A stretch of 64,000 nucleotides of DNA from Pantoea anthophila (GCF_006494375.1 NZ_VHIZ01000037.1:248001-312000); one strand, 5' to 3'; shown: positions 34,003 through 42,401, counted from the stretch's first letter. Notes: a model not told the origin generated them from the letters alone. A program made the numbers and translations.

Positions 34003-34440
34003 CTATGGCGATTCATCAGCAAGTTTCAGATGGGTCAGCAGCGCCGTCAGCGACGGCACCGGTCCGGCATGGGTGGTTGCTGAGCGGGTCGTGTCCCAGG
34101 GCATCGCATCATCGGTGCAGAAGTCGCCGACACACTGCATATCAACCGCCTCATTGAGTAAACCCACCGGAACCCAGACATAAGGCCTGCCCCGCAGCGG
34201 GTTGGGCACGGTGGAGCCACAGCGGGTGCAGAAATCGTTGCGATAACCGCTGGCTTTTTGCCATGACGCCAGGTGATCTTCTCCGCCAGTCCAGCGGAAC
34301 TCCCCCGCTTTCACCAGCGTCGCCAGGTTATAACCGGTTCCGCTCTGCTTTCTGCACAGCGAACAGTGACAACGGTAGTAAAGCGTGGGTGGCGCTGCCA
34401 GCTCAAAAACCACCGTTTCACATAAGCACGAGCCTTTCAT
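34003..34440 (-). CDS. GFA-domain (glutathione-dependent formaldehyde-activating-like) protein
   Basis: The 145-residue protein has the Gfa/CENP-V zinc-binding pattern: 'GSCLCETVVF', 'YRCHCSLCRKQSGTGY' and 'DFCTRCGSTVPNP', giving seven cysteines in the usual positions. The family binds zinc and glutathione-linked substrates; only some members act on S-hydroxymethylglutathione, so the reaction is not assigned. ATG 34440 is the family start; the 22-codon upstream extension is rejected. Confidence 0.85.
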   Translation of the reverse strand: MKGSCLCETVVFELAAPPTLYYRCHCSLCRKQSGTGYNLATLVKAGEFRWTGGEDHLASWQKASGYRNDFCTRCGSTVPNPLRGRPYVWVPVGLLNEAVDMQCVGDFCTDDAMPWDTTRSATTHAGPVPSLTALLTHLKLADESP

Positions 34441-34581
34441 TTCACCGCCTTGTTGATGTAATGACAGAGGCCACCGCTGCGGATGCCCCCCTGATTGCAG
34501 TGACACCCTGGCGAAACCGTTGTTTGCATCAGCACAGGGTGTGCCATTTTCATGCAGAAGTCGCGAACGGCCATCCCCGAC

Positions 34582-35211
34582 TTAGTGGCGACTGAACACC
34601 AGTTTCAGCCCCGCCAGCGCAAAGCAGCAGGCTAACAGCGCCTCCAGTCCGCGACGGATGCGGCGATAGAACGCGCTCATCACCGCCGTCGAGAAGAGCA
34701 GCGCATATCCGCCGAACACCAGCAGACAGATCGTTGCACAGCCAGCGATGATCAGCGGTACCGTGGAGGCAGCCATATCGGGCTTCAGGGCAAAAGACAT
34801 GATCGCCACCCAGGTGAGAATCGCCTTGGGATTGCCGACATGCATGAGTATTCCCTGGCGAAACAGTCTGCCCCAGGCGACCCGCTCAGTGCTGGCATCA
34901 ATGTCTGTCGCTTCCGTGCGGCGCAGGGCCGATTTACCCGCTTTAAATGCCAGCCAGAGCAGATATAACCCGCCGCCAACCTTCAATACAATCAGCAACT
35001 TTGCGAAGGTGGCCAGCACCGTCAGCACGCCACAGGCGGCCAGCAGCGCCCAGATCATGGAGCCGCTCACCACACCTGCTGCCAGCGCCAGGGCGGCTCC
35101 CCTGCCCTTTTTCATCGCCGTTCCCATTATCGCCATATTGCTGGGACCCGGGCTGGCCGTGGCGACAAAGTAGGTGGTGAAAATCAGGAGTAATTCATGC
35201 GAAAGCGCCAT
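34582..35211 (-). CDS. LysE/RhtB-family amino-acid exporter
   Basis: The 209-residue inner-membrane protein shows the LysE signature 'ATASPGPSNMAIMG', six hydrophobic segments and 'GILMHVGNPKAILTWVAI', quoted as 'HVGNPKAILTW'. It probably exports an amino acid or related metabolite such as homoserine, threonine or leucine; the substrate is unknown. ATG 35211 has AGAGG upstream. A 20-bp palindrome containing a perfect FNR-type core lies immediately before the ribosome site. Confidence 0.88.
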   Translation of the reverse strand: MALSHELLLIFTTYFVATASPGPSNMAIMGTAMKKGRGAALALAAGVVSGSMIWALLAACGVLTVLATFAKLLIVLKVGGGLYLLWLAFKAGKSALRRTEATDIDASTERVAWGRLFRQGILMHVGNPKAILTWVAIMSFALKPDMAASTVPLIIAGCATICLLVFGGYALLFSTAVMSAFYRRIRRGLEALLACCFALAGLKLVFSRH

Positions 35212-35222
35212 AACTGCCTCTG

Positions 35223-35242
35223 AGATTGATTGTTATCAATCT
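35223..35242. promoter_or_regulatory. Palindrome with FNR-type core before the lysE-like gene
   Basis: AGATTGAT-TGTT-ATCAATCT has perfect 8-bp arms; the core TTGAT-N4-ATCAA fits the FNR consensus fully. It lies only 12-31 bases before the start codon, a position suited to repression or to a different dimeric regulator. Confidence 0.5.
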
Positions 35243-35517
35243 GTTATATCGGTTGTGGCGAACATTTACCAGTGATGCTGTCGTCCACCTGATGGGCGGA
35301 ATCTCATTCAGCGGGGATAAAGATCAGGTCGGATGAGAGTCCGGATGAAATCCGGCAGGTTGAGCGGTTTATATGCGCATTTGTCATCGCGCACGGGCGC
35401 AGTGCTGAAGAGGTTTAGCGGGAAATGAGACGGGCAAAAGCAGGATTAAGAGTCAGTCCGGCCGATCGCATTGTGAAAATGAAATCATTCGCCGGACTGA
35501 ACGGGCTCAGGAAGCGC
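35243..35517. other. Gap between the lysE-like promoter and mesD
   Basis: No gene is recognised. Nine-base inverted arms CAGTCCGGC (35454-35462) and GCCGGACTG (35491-35499), separated by 28 bases, lie just beyond the mesD stop and may fold into a transcript-end hairpin for mesD, although no T-run follows. Confidence 0.4.
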
Positions 35518-36549
35518 TTATTTGCCCAGAATTTCTCTGCGGACAATCTCTGCGCCTGCGCTCAATGCGTTGAGCTTGCCATTGGCAACATGACGCGGCA
35601 GCGGGATCATGCCGCAGTTGGTCGAAGGGTAGAGATTTTCGGCATCCACAAACTGCAACGCCTTGCGCAGCGTACTGGCGACCTCTTCCGGCGTCTCAAT
35701 ATTATGGGTTGCCACATCGATGGCGCCGACCATCACTTTTTTACCGCGAATCAGCTCGATCAAATCCATCGGCACCCGCGAGTTCTGGCACTCCAGCGAG
35801 ACGATATCGATCGATGAGCGCTGCAGTTTCGGGAAGACCTCTTCATACTGGCGCCACTCGGTTCCCAGCGTTTTCTTCCAGTCGGTGTTCGCTTTGATGC
35901 CATAGCCATAGCAGATATGCACCGCGGTTTCACACTTCAGCCCTTCGACAGCGCGCTCTAGTGCCGCAATACCCCAGTCGTTAACCTCGTCGAAAAAGAC
36001 GTTAAAAGCCGGCTCATCAAACTGAATAATATCCACGCCTGCGGCTTCCAGCTCTTTTGCTTCCTGGTTGAGGATTTTTGCAAATTCCCACGCCAGTTTT
36101 TCGCGACTTTTGTAGTGGTTGTCGTAGAGGGTATCGATCATGGTCATCGGCCCCGGCAGCGCCCATTTAATCGGACGATCGGTCAGCTTACGTAAAACCT
36201 TTGCATCTTCGACAAAGACCGGCTTCTGGCGCGAGACTTCACCCACCACGGTCGGGACGCTGGCATCATAACGATTGCGGATACGCACCACTTCGCGCTT
36301 TTCAAAATCCACGCCGCTGAGGTGTTCGATAAAGGTCGTGACGAAGTGCTGACGGGTTTGCTCACCATCACTGACGATATCGATCCCAGCCCGCACCTGA
36401 TCGTCCAGGCAGAGACGCAGCGCATCTAATTTACCCGCCACTAACTCATCATCCTGCAGTTTCCAGGGTGACCAGAGCACCTCTGGCTGTGCGATCCAGG
36501 AGGGTTTTGGCAGGCTGCCAGCAGTGGATGTCGGTAATAAGGTTTTCAT
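35518..36549 (-). CDS. mesD: Folate-independent core methionine synthase, MesD type
   Basis: The 343-residue protein corresponds to the C-terminal catalytic half of MetE only; the N-terminal folate-binding half is absent. Zinc ligands are visible in 'AVHICYGYG' (His, Cys), 'SLECQNSR' (Glu) and 'STNCGMIP' (Cys); 'DIVSDGEQTR' and 'FDEPAFNV' bind homocysteine. Core synthases of the MesD family in aerobic bacteria need a DUF1852 partner (MesX) and oxygen instead of methyl-folate or cobalamin. Such a partner gene lies directly upstream, 23 bases away in the same operon, which supports the MesD assignment. The methyl donor is not established by sequence. Confidence 0.87.
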   Translation of the reverse strand: MKTLLPTSTAGSLPKPSWIAQPEVLWSPWKLQDDELVAGKLDALRLCLDDQVRAGIDIVSDGEQTRQHFVTTFIEHLSGVDFEKREVVRIRNRYDASVPTVVGEVSRQKPVFVEDAKVLRKLTDRPIKWALPGPMTMIDTLYDNHYKSREKLAWEFAKILNQEAKELEAAGVDIIQFDEPAFNVFFDEVNDWGIAALERAVEGLKCETAVHICYGYGIKANTDWKKTLGTEWRQYEEVFPKLQRSSIDIVSLECQNSRVPMDLIELIRGKKVMVGAIDVATHNIETPEEVASTLRKALQFVDAENLYPSTNCGMIPLPRHVANGKLNALSAGAEIVRREILGK

Positions 36550-36572
36550 AACAGGTGACCTTTTAATTTTAA

Positions 36573-37556
36573 TTAAAGAACGGATTCAGCGGACCATTGC
36601 GCCAGCAGGGTCTGGTTAGGCTTAATGAAATGGGCCTCAGTAAATTTCCCCTGCTCAACAGCCAGCCGGCTGCGCTCTTCACGATCGTAAACAATCCGGG
36701 TTAAAGAGTAATCCTGATGCTGCAGCGTCGGCTGATAGCAGTGACCGGCAGCGGAATTCGCGTTATAGATTTCAGGGCGATAGATCTTCTGGAACGTTTC
36801 CATAGTGCTGATAGTGCCGATCAGCTCAAGGTCGGTGTAATCGCTGAGCAGATCACCGTGGAAATAGAACGCCAGCGGCGCAACGCTGCCCTGCGGCATA
36901 AAGAAACGCACTTTCAGGCCCATTTTCCCGAAGTAGAAATCGGTCAGTGAGGGCGCATCCTGCTGATATTCAATGCCCAGGATGGGATGCTGATTGCCGG
37001 TACGCACATAGGTGTTTTTGCTGGACACGCTCAGGCAGATAACCGGTGATTTGCTGAAATTATCTTTATAGACCGCTGAGTTAACGAAGCTTTTAAAAAT
37101 GTTGCCGTGCAGCTGGCCAAAATCAGCGGGCGTGCTGAATTCAGTCTGCCCTTTATTAAAATCTGCCAGCACCACGCTGAAATCATAATCGCGCACGTAG
37201 GATGAGAAATTATTTCCCACAATGCCCTCGCTGCGCTCACCGGTGTGATGATCCACGATATAAGTTTTTAAAATTTCGATAGCCGGAAACGCTTCGCCGT
37301 CAGCGCCACCCTGAAGATTCAGCTCCGCAGAAATGATCTCCAGTTCAACGGAATAGCGGTCAGCCTTTGGATTGTCCCAGTGCGCCAGCGAGTTAAAACG
37401 ATTATCGATCATCACCAGGGCGTTGCGCAGATTTTCCTGACGCTTTTCGCCACGCGCTAAATTCGCAAAGTTCGTCGTCGCGCGCGTATTTTTTGAAGGG
37501 TTATAGTTTTCGTCGAAACGAATACGCTTGATGGTAAAGGCAAAATCGTTGTTCAT
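36573..37556 (-). CDS. mesX: DUF1852 protein, MesX partner of MesD
   Basis: The 327-residue protein belongs to DUF1852, found beside core methionine synthases. Recognisable features are the N-terminal 'FAFTIKRIRFDENYNPS', 'NTRATTNFANLARGEKRQENL' region (in part 'TTNFANLARG') and many conserved aromatic and acidic residues; there is no signal peptide or known cofactor motif. Published genetics on this family show that MesD needs MesX and oxygen to make methionine, so it may generate or transfer the methyl group. It is the first gene of the operon; a MetR-type site lies about 160 bases upstream. Confidence 0.85.
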   Translation of the reverse strand: MNNDFAFTIKRIRFDENYNPSKNTRATTNFANLARGEKRQENLRNALVMIDNRFNSLAHWDNPKADRYSVELEIISAELNLQGGADGEAFPAIEILKTYIVDHHTGERSEGIVGNNFSSYVRDYDFSVVLADFNKGQTEFSTPADFGQLHGNIFKSFVNSAVYKDNFSKSPVICLSVSSKNTYVRTGNQHPILGIEYQQDAPSLTDFYFGKMGLKVRFFMPQGSVAPLAFYFHGDLLSDYTDLELIGTISTMETFQKIYRPEIYNANSAAGHCYQPTLQHQDYSLTRIVYDREERSRLAVEQGKFTEAHFIKPNQTLLAQWSAESVL

Positions 37557-37712
37557 CGCTATCGGGTATCCTGGTCGCTGATATGAATTGTTGCTGAGAG
37601 GGTTATGCAGCTTTGCTATCCCTTAACAAGCATTCATATTTCTCAAAGTTATTAACAATTCTTACTTTATGCCTCAACGGGCGGGTGAAAAAAAGTGATT
37701 AAATTTCAACGA

Positions 37713-37731
37713 ACATGAAGGAAATTCATGT
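37713..37731 (-). promoter_or_regulatory. MetR-type binding site upstream of mesX-mesD
   Basis: ACATGAA-GGAAA-TTCATGT contains a full MetR consensus TGAA-N5-TTCA with 7-bp perfect arms. A possible minus-strand promoter (TTGAGG-N17-TAATAA) lies between it and mesX. The rest of the 338-base gap holds no gene. Confidence 0.6.
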
Positions 37732-37861
37732 AGAGACGCGAAAGCGGGGGGATTTTTCACGATCGGGCGGGACATTCATTTACCCGCACCCGTACGCGGG
37801 CCTGTCACCTTCGCACAGAACCCGGCGTCGCGGCAAATCTGCACGGGTGCCGGGCTTATCT

Positions 37862-37887
37862 CACCAGCGGTAACCTTACCGCTGGTG
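37862..37887 (-). terminator. Perfect 12-bp hairpin downstream of the iclR-type gene
   Basis: CACCAGCGGTAA and TTACCGCTGGTG are separated by two bases. It lies 8 bases after the regulator stop on the minus strand. There is no T-run, so it may be a Rho-assisted end, an mRNA-stabilising hairpin or a protein site. Confidence 0.45.
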
Positions 37888-37894
37888 CGCTGCG

Positions 37895-38605
37895 CTAAAT
37901 CTTATAAAAATCATCGCAGAATGCTTTTCGCGCACCCGATTTCAGGGAAAGCCTGTGCGCCGCCTCTTTCATCAGTTTACCCAGACCGCCGTCGCGCTTC
38001 GCCTCTGTCAGGCGTGAGGCGGGTCCGGTCAGGGCCAGGGCCGCGAGCATATTGTCGCCCTCACCAAACACCGGAAGTGATAATGAGGCGATATGCGGAT
38101 CGCGGATACCAGAGGTAAACAACGGAAGTTCCGGCTGAGTCTCAAACAGCGGTTCTCTGCGTCCCCAGCAGCGAAGCACCTTTCCGATGGCTGAATTGTC
38201 CAGCGGCAGAAACGTTCCGGGCAGACGCGTTTCCCGCAAGCCTTCTGACGGTTCCGCGCGGAACAGACAGAGTCGCTGATCCTTCTCGATGACATACCAG
38301 GTGGCGCTTTCACCCGTGGCCGTCGCCAGGGCATGTAGCTCAGGCTGGACGATAGTGGCAAGATGAAAGGATTGTTCATAGAGCTTGCCCAGATAGAGCA
38401 GTCTCGGTCCCAGGGTATAAACCCCGTTGTCGCGCCGGATGACGTAATTCATGCGTTCCAGTGAGTTCATCAGGCGATAAACCGTCGTTTTGTGATACCC
38501 GGAAAGCTGGGCCAGCGCGGTCAGCGTGAGTGACTCTTCGCCAGGCCTGAAACAATCCAGTAGCGCCAGCGCTTTTTCTACGGCAATTACGCCTTCATTC
38601 CCCAT
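37895..38605 (-). CDS. IclR-family transcriptional regulator
   Basis: The 236-residue protein has an N-terminal winged helix ('VEKALALLDCF', 'QLSGYHKTTVYRLMNSLERMNYV', in part 'YHKTTVYRLMNSL') and a C-terminal effector domain with 'GESATWYVIEKDQRLCLFRAE' (in part 'ATWYVIEKDQ') and 'SAIGKVLR'. It is divergent from the RraA-type aldolase gene. The 17-bp palindromic motif found twice in this intergenic region and twice before the ACS-family transporter is the probable operator. AGGAG lies 9 bases before ATG 38605. The effector is likely the pathway acid. Confidence 0.9.
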   Translation of the reverse strand: MGNEGVIAVEKALALLDCFRPGEESLTLTALAQLSGYHKTTVYRLMNSLERMNYVIRRDNGVYTLGPRLLYLGKLYEQSFHLATIVQPELHALATATGESATWYVIEKDQRLCLFRAEPSEGLRETRLPGTFLPLDNSAIGKVLRCWGRREPLFETQPELPLFTSGIRDPHIASLSLPVFGEGDNMLAALALTGPASRLTEAKRDGGLGKLMKEAAHRLSLKSGARKAFCDDFYKI

Positions 38606-38725
38606 TAGCAGGTTCTCCTGTTTGCGACGGCAGGCAGTTTACCCTGTAATTTGTGATTCACATCGTATTTACATCACAAATGAATGCTTAACACTGGTGT
38701 GATCCAAATTAACATAGATATAGTA

Positions 38726-38762
38726 GTTTTATATTGTACAACAAAGTTGTACCTGGTAAAAC
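38726..38762. promoter_or_regulatory. Tandem 17-bp operators at the aldolase promoter
   Basis: Two copies of GTTGTAC-N3-rTAAAAC: 38726-38742 (minus orientation) and 38746-38762 (plus orientation), 20 bases apart. Each is a near-palindrome (GTTnTAC-N3-GTAnAAC). They overlap a possible -10 TATATT (38730-38735). Confidence 0.65.
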
Positions 38763-38777
38763 GAAAGAGGATGATCT

Positions 38778-39470
38778 ATGCCACATGCAGATAATACCTT
38801 CATCAATCGCGACATTACCCGTATCGCGCCAGAGCTCGTAAAACAGGCTGCTCAGTTTCAGGCCGCGATACTGGCAGATGTTGCCGGGCGACGCGGAACG
38901 CTGCACGGACGCGTAAAACCGCTTTCCCACACCATGAAAGTTGCCGGTCCCGCTATCACCGTTGAAGTCAGACCGGGTGACAACCTCGCTATCCACGCCG
39001 CACTGGCTATTGCCCAGCCGGGCGATGTGATTGTGGTTGATGGCAAAGGCGACATCAGCTGCGCATTAATCGGCGAAATTATGTCTACTCAGGCGCAGGC
39101 CTCTGGCATTGCCGGGATTATTATCGATGGCGCGGTTCGTGATGCCGATGCACTGAGCACCAATGGCTTCCCGGTATTTGCCGCGGGCCTGAACCCGTGC
39201 GGCCCGACCAAATCGGTTGCGGGACGGGTTAACTTCCCTGTTTCAGTAGCAGGCGCAGCGATTCAGCCGGGCGATCTGGTGATTGGCGATATCGATGGCG
39301 TGGTTGTGCTGCCTCGTGAAGCCGTTCCGGCCCTGATCGAACTGGCGCAGAAAAAACTGGATTTCGAAACCAGCCGCATCGCCGCCATTCGCGATGGCGA
39401 TCTCCGCGCGCCCTGGTTAGAGAAAGCGCTGCTTACGGCTGGCATGCTGGTTGACGGGGAGGTGCTGTAA
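38778..39470 (+). CDS. RraA-family aldolase/decarboxylase (HMG/CHA aldolase-like)
   Basis: The 230-residue protein is in the RraA fold family, but is longer than the RNase E inhibitor RraA (about 160 residues) and close in length to 4-hydroxy-4-methyl-2-oxoglutarate/4-carboxy-4-hydroxy-2-oxoadipate aldolases. The pyruvate/metal site is in 'GDVIVVDGKGDISCALIGEI' (in part 'VVDGKGDISCALIG') and 'IIIDGAVRDADAL' with Arg and Asp. It would split or decarboxylate a 4-hydroxy-2-oxo acid. ATG 38778 has AGAGG upstream. It is coupled by TAATG to the next gene, a hydroxyacid dehydrogenase. Confidence 0.83.
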   Translation: MPHADNTFINRDITRIAPELVKQAAQFQAAILADVAGRRGTLHGRVKPLSHTMKVAGPAITVEVRPGDNLAIHAALAIAQPGDVIVVDGKGDISCALIGEIMSTQAQASGIAGIIIDGAVRDADALSTNGFPVFAAGLNPCGPTKSVAGRVNFPVSVAGAAIQPGDLVIGDIDGVVVLPREAVPALIELAQKKLDFETSRIAAIRDGDLRAPWLEKALLTAGMLVDGEVL

Positions 39471-40420
39471 TGACGACCTCTTCTCCTGTCATTCTGGTCA
39501 CCGCCAGCGATCTGGCACCGCAGGCAGTGAGCCTGCTCGACGATTTCACGATTGTGTATGCAGGCAAACAACCGGGCGAAGAGACTCTGGTTCAGCTCTG
39601 CCAGCAGCACAACCCGGTGGGGATCATCGTCCGCTATGGCAAGATTAACGCCCGCATCATGGACGCCGCCCCCGCTCTGCGCGTTATCTCCAAACACGGC
39701 AGTGGCATCGATGTCATCGATCAGAAAGCCGCCGCTGAGCGTCATATCAGTGTTCAGTCGGCCCCGGGTGCCAACGCGGCTGCCGTGTCAGAGCACGCCT
39801 GGGCGCTGATCCTGGCCTGCGCTAAATCGGTAATCCCCCTTGATCAACGCATGCGTCAGGGACACTGGGATAAATCGACCCACAAATCCGTGGAGCTGGA
39901 GGGCAGAACCCTCGGGCTGGTGGGTCTGGGGGCGATAGGGGGTCGCGTGGCCCGTATCGGCCGCGCTTTTGGCATGAACGTTCTGGCCTATGATCCCTAT
40001 GCGCGCACTTTCCCGGATGAGTGTGTCTCCTCTTCGCTGGACGATCTGCTGCGGCAGTCAGATGTGATTTCATTGCACTGCCCGCTGACAGAACAGACCC
40101 AAAAGATGATCAACGCAGAGTCGCTGGCGTTGTGTAAAAAAGGCGCCATTCTGGTGAATACGGCTCGCGGGGGGCTGATCGATGATGAAGCCCTGATCGC
40201 GGCACTGAATGACGGCACGATCGCCTCGGCGGCGCTGGACAGCTTTGCCACAGAACCGCTGACCGCCCCGCATATCTGGCAGAATGTCGACAACGTGGTT
40301 CTGTCGCCACACATTGGTGGCGTCAGTGATAACTCCTACGTGAAGATGGGCACCGTGGCAGCCACAAACGTGCTGAACGTGCTGGCAGAACCGGTGAAAG
40401 ACGAAAGTCCGGTTTCCTGA
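39470..40420 (+). CDS. D-2-hydroxyacid dehydrogenase (SerA-like)
   Basis: The 316-residue NAD-dependent enzyme has the substrate-domain block 'VISKHGSGIDVIDQKAA', the nucleotide loop 'LVGLGAIGGRVARIG', catalytic Arg in 'VNTARGGLIDDEAL', Glu in 'FATEPLTAP' and His in 'SPHIGGVSD'. It oxidises a 2-hydroxy acid or reduces a 2-oxo acid, matching the product of the preceding aldolase; the actual substrate is unknown. The start overlaps the aldolase stop by one base. A strong terminator follows. Confidence 0.87.
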   Translation: MTTSSPVILVTASDLAPQAVSLLDDFTIVYAGKQPGEETLVQLCQQHNPVGIIVRYGKINARIMDAAPALRVISKHGSGIDVIDQKAAAERHISVQSAPGANAAAVSEHAWALILACAKSVIPLDQRMRQGHWDKSTHKSVELEGRTLGLVGLGAIGGRVARIGRAFGMNVLAYDPYARTFPDECVSSSLDDLLRQSDVISLHCPLTEQTQKMINAESLALCKKGAILVNTARGGLIDDEALIAALNDGTIASAALDSFATEPLTAPHIWQNVDNVVLSPHIGGVSDNSYVKMGTVAATNVLNVLAEPVKDESPVS

Positions 40421-40433
40421 TCGGCTTTTTCTG

Positions 40434-40474
40434 ACCGGCTAAACAGGCGCCTGGGCCGTTTAGCCGGTTTTTTT
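40434..40474 (+). terminator. Intrinsic terminator of the aldolase-dehydrogenase operon
   Basis: ACCGGCTAAAC pairs perfectly with GTTTAGCCGGT around a 13-base loop, followed by seven T residues. Confidence 0.9.
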
Positions 40475-40971
40475 ATGCGTTCTCTCTTTTGCCTGGCTTT
40501 CAGGCTATGCCCTTGCCGCTTTACCGCCCTGGCCTATGAAACTTCCTCTCTGCCCTCTCTGTGGCCTGCCATACACTGACAGACGCGCTCAGCATTCAGA
40601 TGCCACATCACGCCACTCCAGCTTTAAACACCCGCAGATAGCGTCACCTGTCCCTGCAGGGTCAGAGTCATTGTCAGCACCTCCCTTCTGGCTGAACAAC
40701 CGCTCCTTACACCACTCTTCCTCCAGCCGAGAATGAGTTCCTGCATACGGCCCGCTTTCGTCAGATGGCATTCAAAGGGGATGACAACCCGCCACAGGCT
40801 TACAGGAGCGCCAGGCGTGGCTCAGTGAAAAGATGGGCGAGTTAACATGGCTGTTGAGTAAGCGAGGGGGTGTTGCACACAAAGAGATCGATCAGGAAAA
40901 AGAGGCAGCAGGAGGATGAGTGAAGGGAGAAGCCCGGAGACGCGGCGAGCAGCGTCACCGGGCTGACAACG
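40475..40971. other. Gap of about 500 bases without an intact gene
   Basis: Nothing here is recognised. Short coding-like pieces in changing frames on the plus strand (about 40730-40920, for example a stretch reading 'RQAWLSEKMGELTWLL') could be a decayed gene, but no start, ribosome site or family match supports a call. Confidence 0.35.
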
Positions 40972-42312
40972 TTATTTACTGACGGGTGAAGCGGTATTCT
41001 CAACTTCAATGTTTAATTTTTTGGTGCGTCCCATAACCAGCACGGCGATGCCGCCGACGCTGCACAGCACAGCCAGTGGCAGCATTGCCAGGGTGTGACT
41101 GCCGGTGGCCTGATTGATGATGCCGTAAACGTTAACCATCAATCCTCCGCCAATCAGGTTAGCCATCGCCCCGATAGCAGCAAGACCCGCCGCAGCCGTC
41201 GTGGATGACATCCAGCCCGAAGCCAGCGCCCAGAAAGGACCTTTCATTGAGTAAGCACCAATCAGCACCAGCGACAGAATCACGACGCTGCCGGTCAGCG
41301 TGTTGGTCAGGAATGCAGAGAGCAGACCGCCTGCGATTAAAAACAGCGTCAGCGCGGTGTGCCAGCGACGTTCGCCGCTGCGGTCAGAGCTTCTGCCCCA
41401 GACAATCATCAGAACAGAAGCCAGACCGTAAGGGATCGCATTTACTAAACCGGTCGTGAAGTTGTCCAGACCGAAAGATTTCAGCAACTGCGGAGACCAG
41501 ACGCTCAGCGTTGAACCTGCCGCCGAGGCACCTGCATAAATCAGCGCCATTACCCAGATATGTTTATGGCGCAGCAGCTTCCACAGGGAGATATGACCAA
41601 TCGCTTTTTTCTTCGCGTTTTCCGCTTCCAGCGTGGTATTCAGCCAGGCTTTCTGCTCCTGATTCAGCCAGCTGGCATCAGAGGGGCGGTTGCTCAGCAT
41701 GAAGAAAGCGGCCACACCCAGCACCACGGCCGGAATGCCTTCCAGGATGAACAGCCAGTGCCAGCCGCGCATGCCCAGCCAGCCATCGAGTGACAGAATC
41801 AGACCTGAGATAGGTGAGCCGATAAAGTTCGCGGCAGGGATAGCCACCATGAAGGTCGCGATGACGCGTGCACGGTATTTGCCAGGGATCCAGTAGGTCA
41901 GATAAAGAATGACGCCCGGGAAAAATCCTGCCTCAGCGGCACCCAGTAAGAAGCGCAGAACATAGAGCGTATTGGCGCTTTCGACGAAGGCCGTACAGAC
42001 CGAGATGATGCCCCAGGAGACCATGATGCGCGAGATCCAGATCTTTGCACCAATCTTCTGCATCGCAAGGTTGCTGGGGACTTCAAACAGGAAGTAGCCG
42101 ACGAAAAACAGGCTGCTCGCCAGGCCAAACACCGCTTTCGACAACCCCAGATCTTCGTTCATCTGCAATGAAGCCATGCCTATGTTGCCGCGGTCAATAA
42201 TGGCAATCAGATAACAGACAATCAGAAATGGCAAAATGCGCCAGACCACCTTTTTTACGGTCTGCTGCTCGATATCGGCAGAGAAAGTCGTGATGTGCTG
42301 TTTTTCAGACAT
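40972..42312 (-). CDS. MFS transporter, anion:cation symporter (ACS) family
   Basis: The 446-residue protein has twelve hydrophobic segments. The N-terminal 'YLIAIIDRGNIGMASLQMNEDLGLS' (in part 'IDRGNIGMASLQMNED') and 'VGYFLFEVPSNLAMQKIGAKIW' (in part 'YFLFEVPSNLAM') are hallmarks of ACS-family importers of organic acids such as tartrate, galactarate or phthalate. ATG 42312 has GAGGA upstream. It is separated from the aldolase operon by the gap above, but its promoter carries two copies of the same 17-bp motif, so it is probably the uptake system for that pathway. Confidence 0.87.
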   Translation of the reverse strand: MSEKQHITTFSADIEQQTVKKVVWRILPFLIVCYLIAIIDRGNIGMASLQMNEDLGLSKAVFGLASSLFFVGYFLFEVPSNLAMQKIGAKIWISRIMVSWGIISVCTAFVESANTLYVLRFLLGAAEAGFFPGVILYLTYWIPGKYRARVIATFMVAIPAANFIGSPISGLILSLDGWLGMRGWHWLFILEGIPAVVLGVAAFFMLSNRPSDASWLNQEQKAWLNTTLEAENAKKKAIGHISLWKLLRHKHIWVMALIYAGASAAGSTLSVWSPQLLKSFGLDNFTTGLVNAIPYGLASVLMIVWGRSSDRSGERRWHTALTLFLIAGGLLSAFLTNTLTGSVVILSLVLIGAYSMKGPFWALASGWMSSTTAAAGLAAIGAMANLIGGGLMVNVYGIINQATGSHTLAMLPLAVLCSVGGIAVLVMGRTKKLNIEVENTASPVSK

Positions 42313-42364
42313 GATGATCCTCACATTTTTGTCATCGTTTTGCGCGTGATACGCAAAACGCATT

Positions 42365-42401
42365 GTTGTACTCTGTAAAACATTAATGTACTCAGTAAAA
42401 C
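42365..42401. promoter_or_regulatory. Tandem 17-bp operators before the ACS-family transporter gene
   Basis: GTTGTAC-TCT-GTAAAAC (42365-42381) and AATGTAC-TCA-GTAAAAC (42385-42401) repeat the motif of the aldolase promoter with the same 20-base period. They lie 53-89 bases upstream of the transporter start. The rest of the gap to 42650 holds nothing recognised. Confidence 0.65.

Noticed and set aside
35424-35517. Possible small plus-strand gene downstream of mesD
   Set aside because: The frame runs into mesD antisense, has no ribosome site, and the segment is better explained as a transcript-end inverted repeat.
40536-40736. Small plus-strand frame beginning with a CPLCG zinc-ribbon-like motif
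   Set aside because: Apart from one Cys pair the sequence is low-complexity, with no ribosome site and no second ligand pair.
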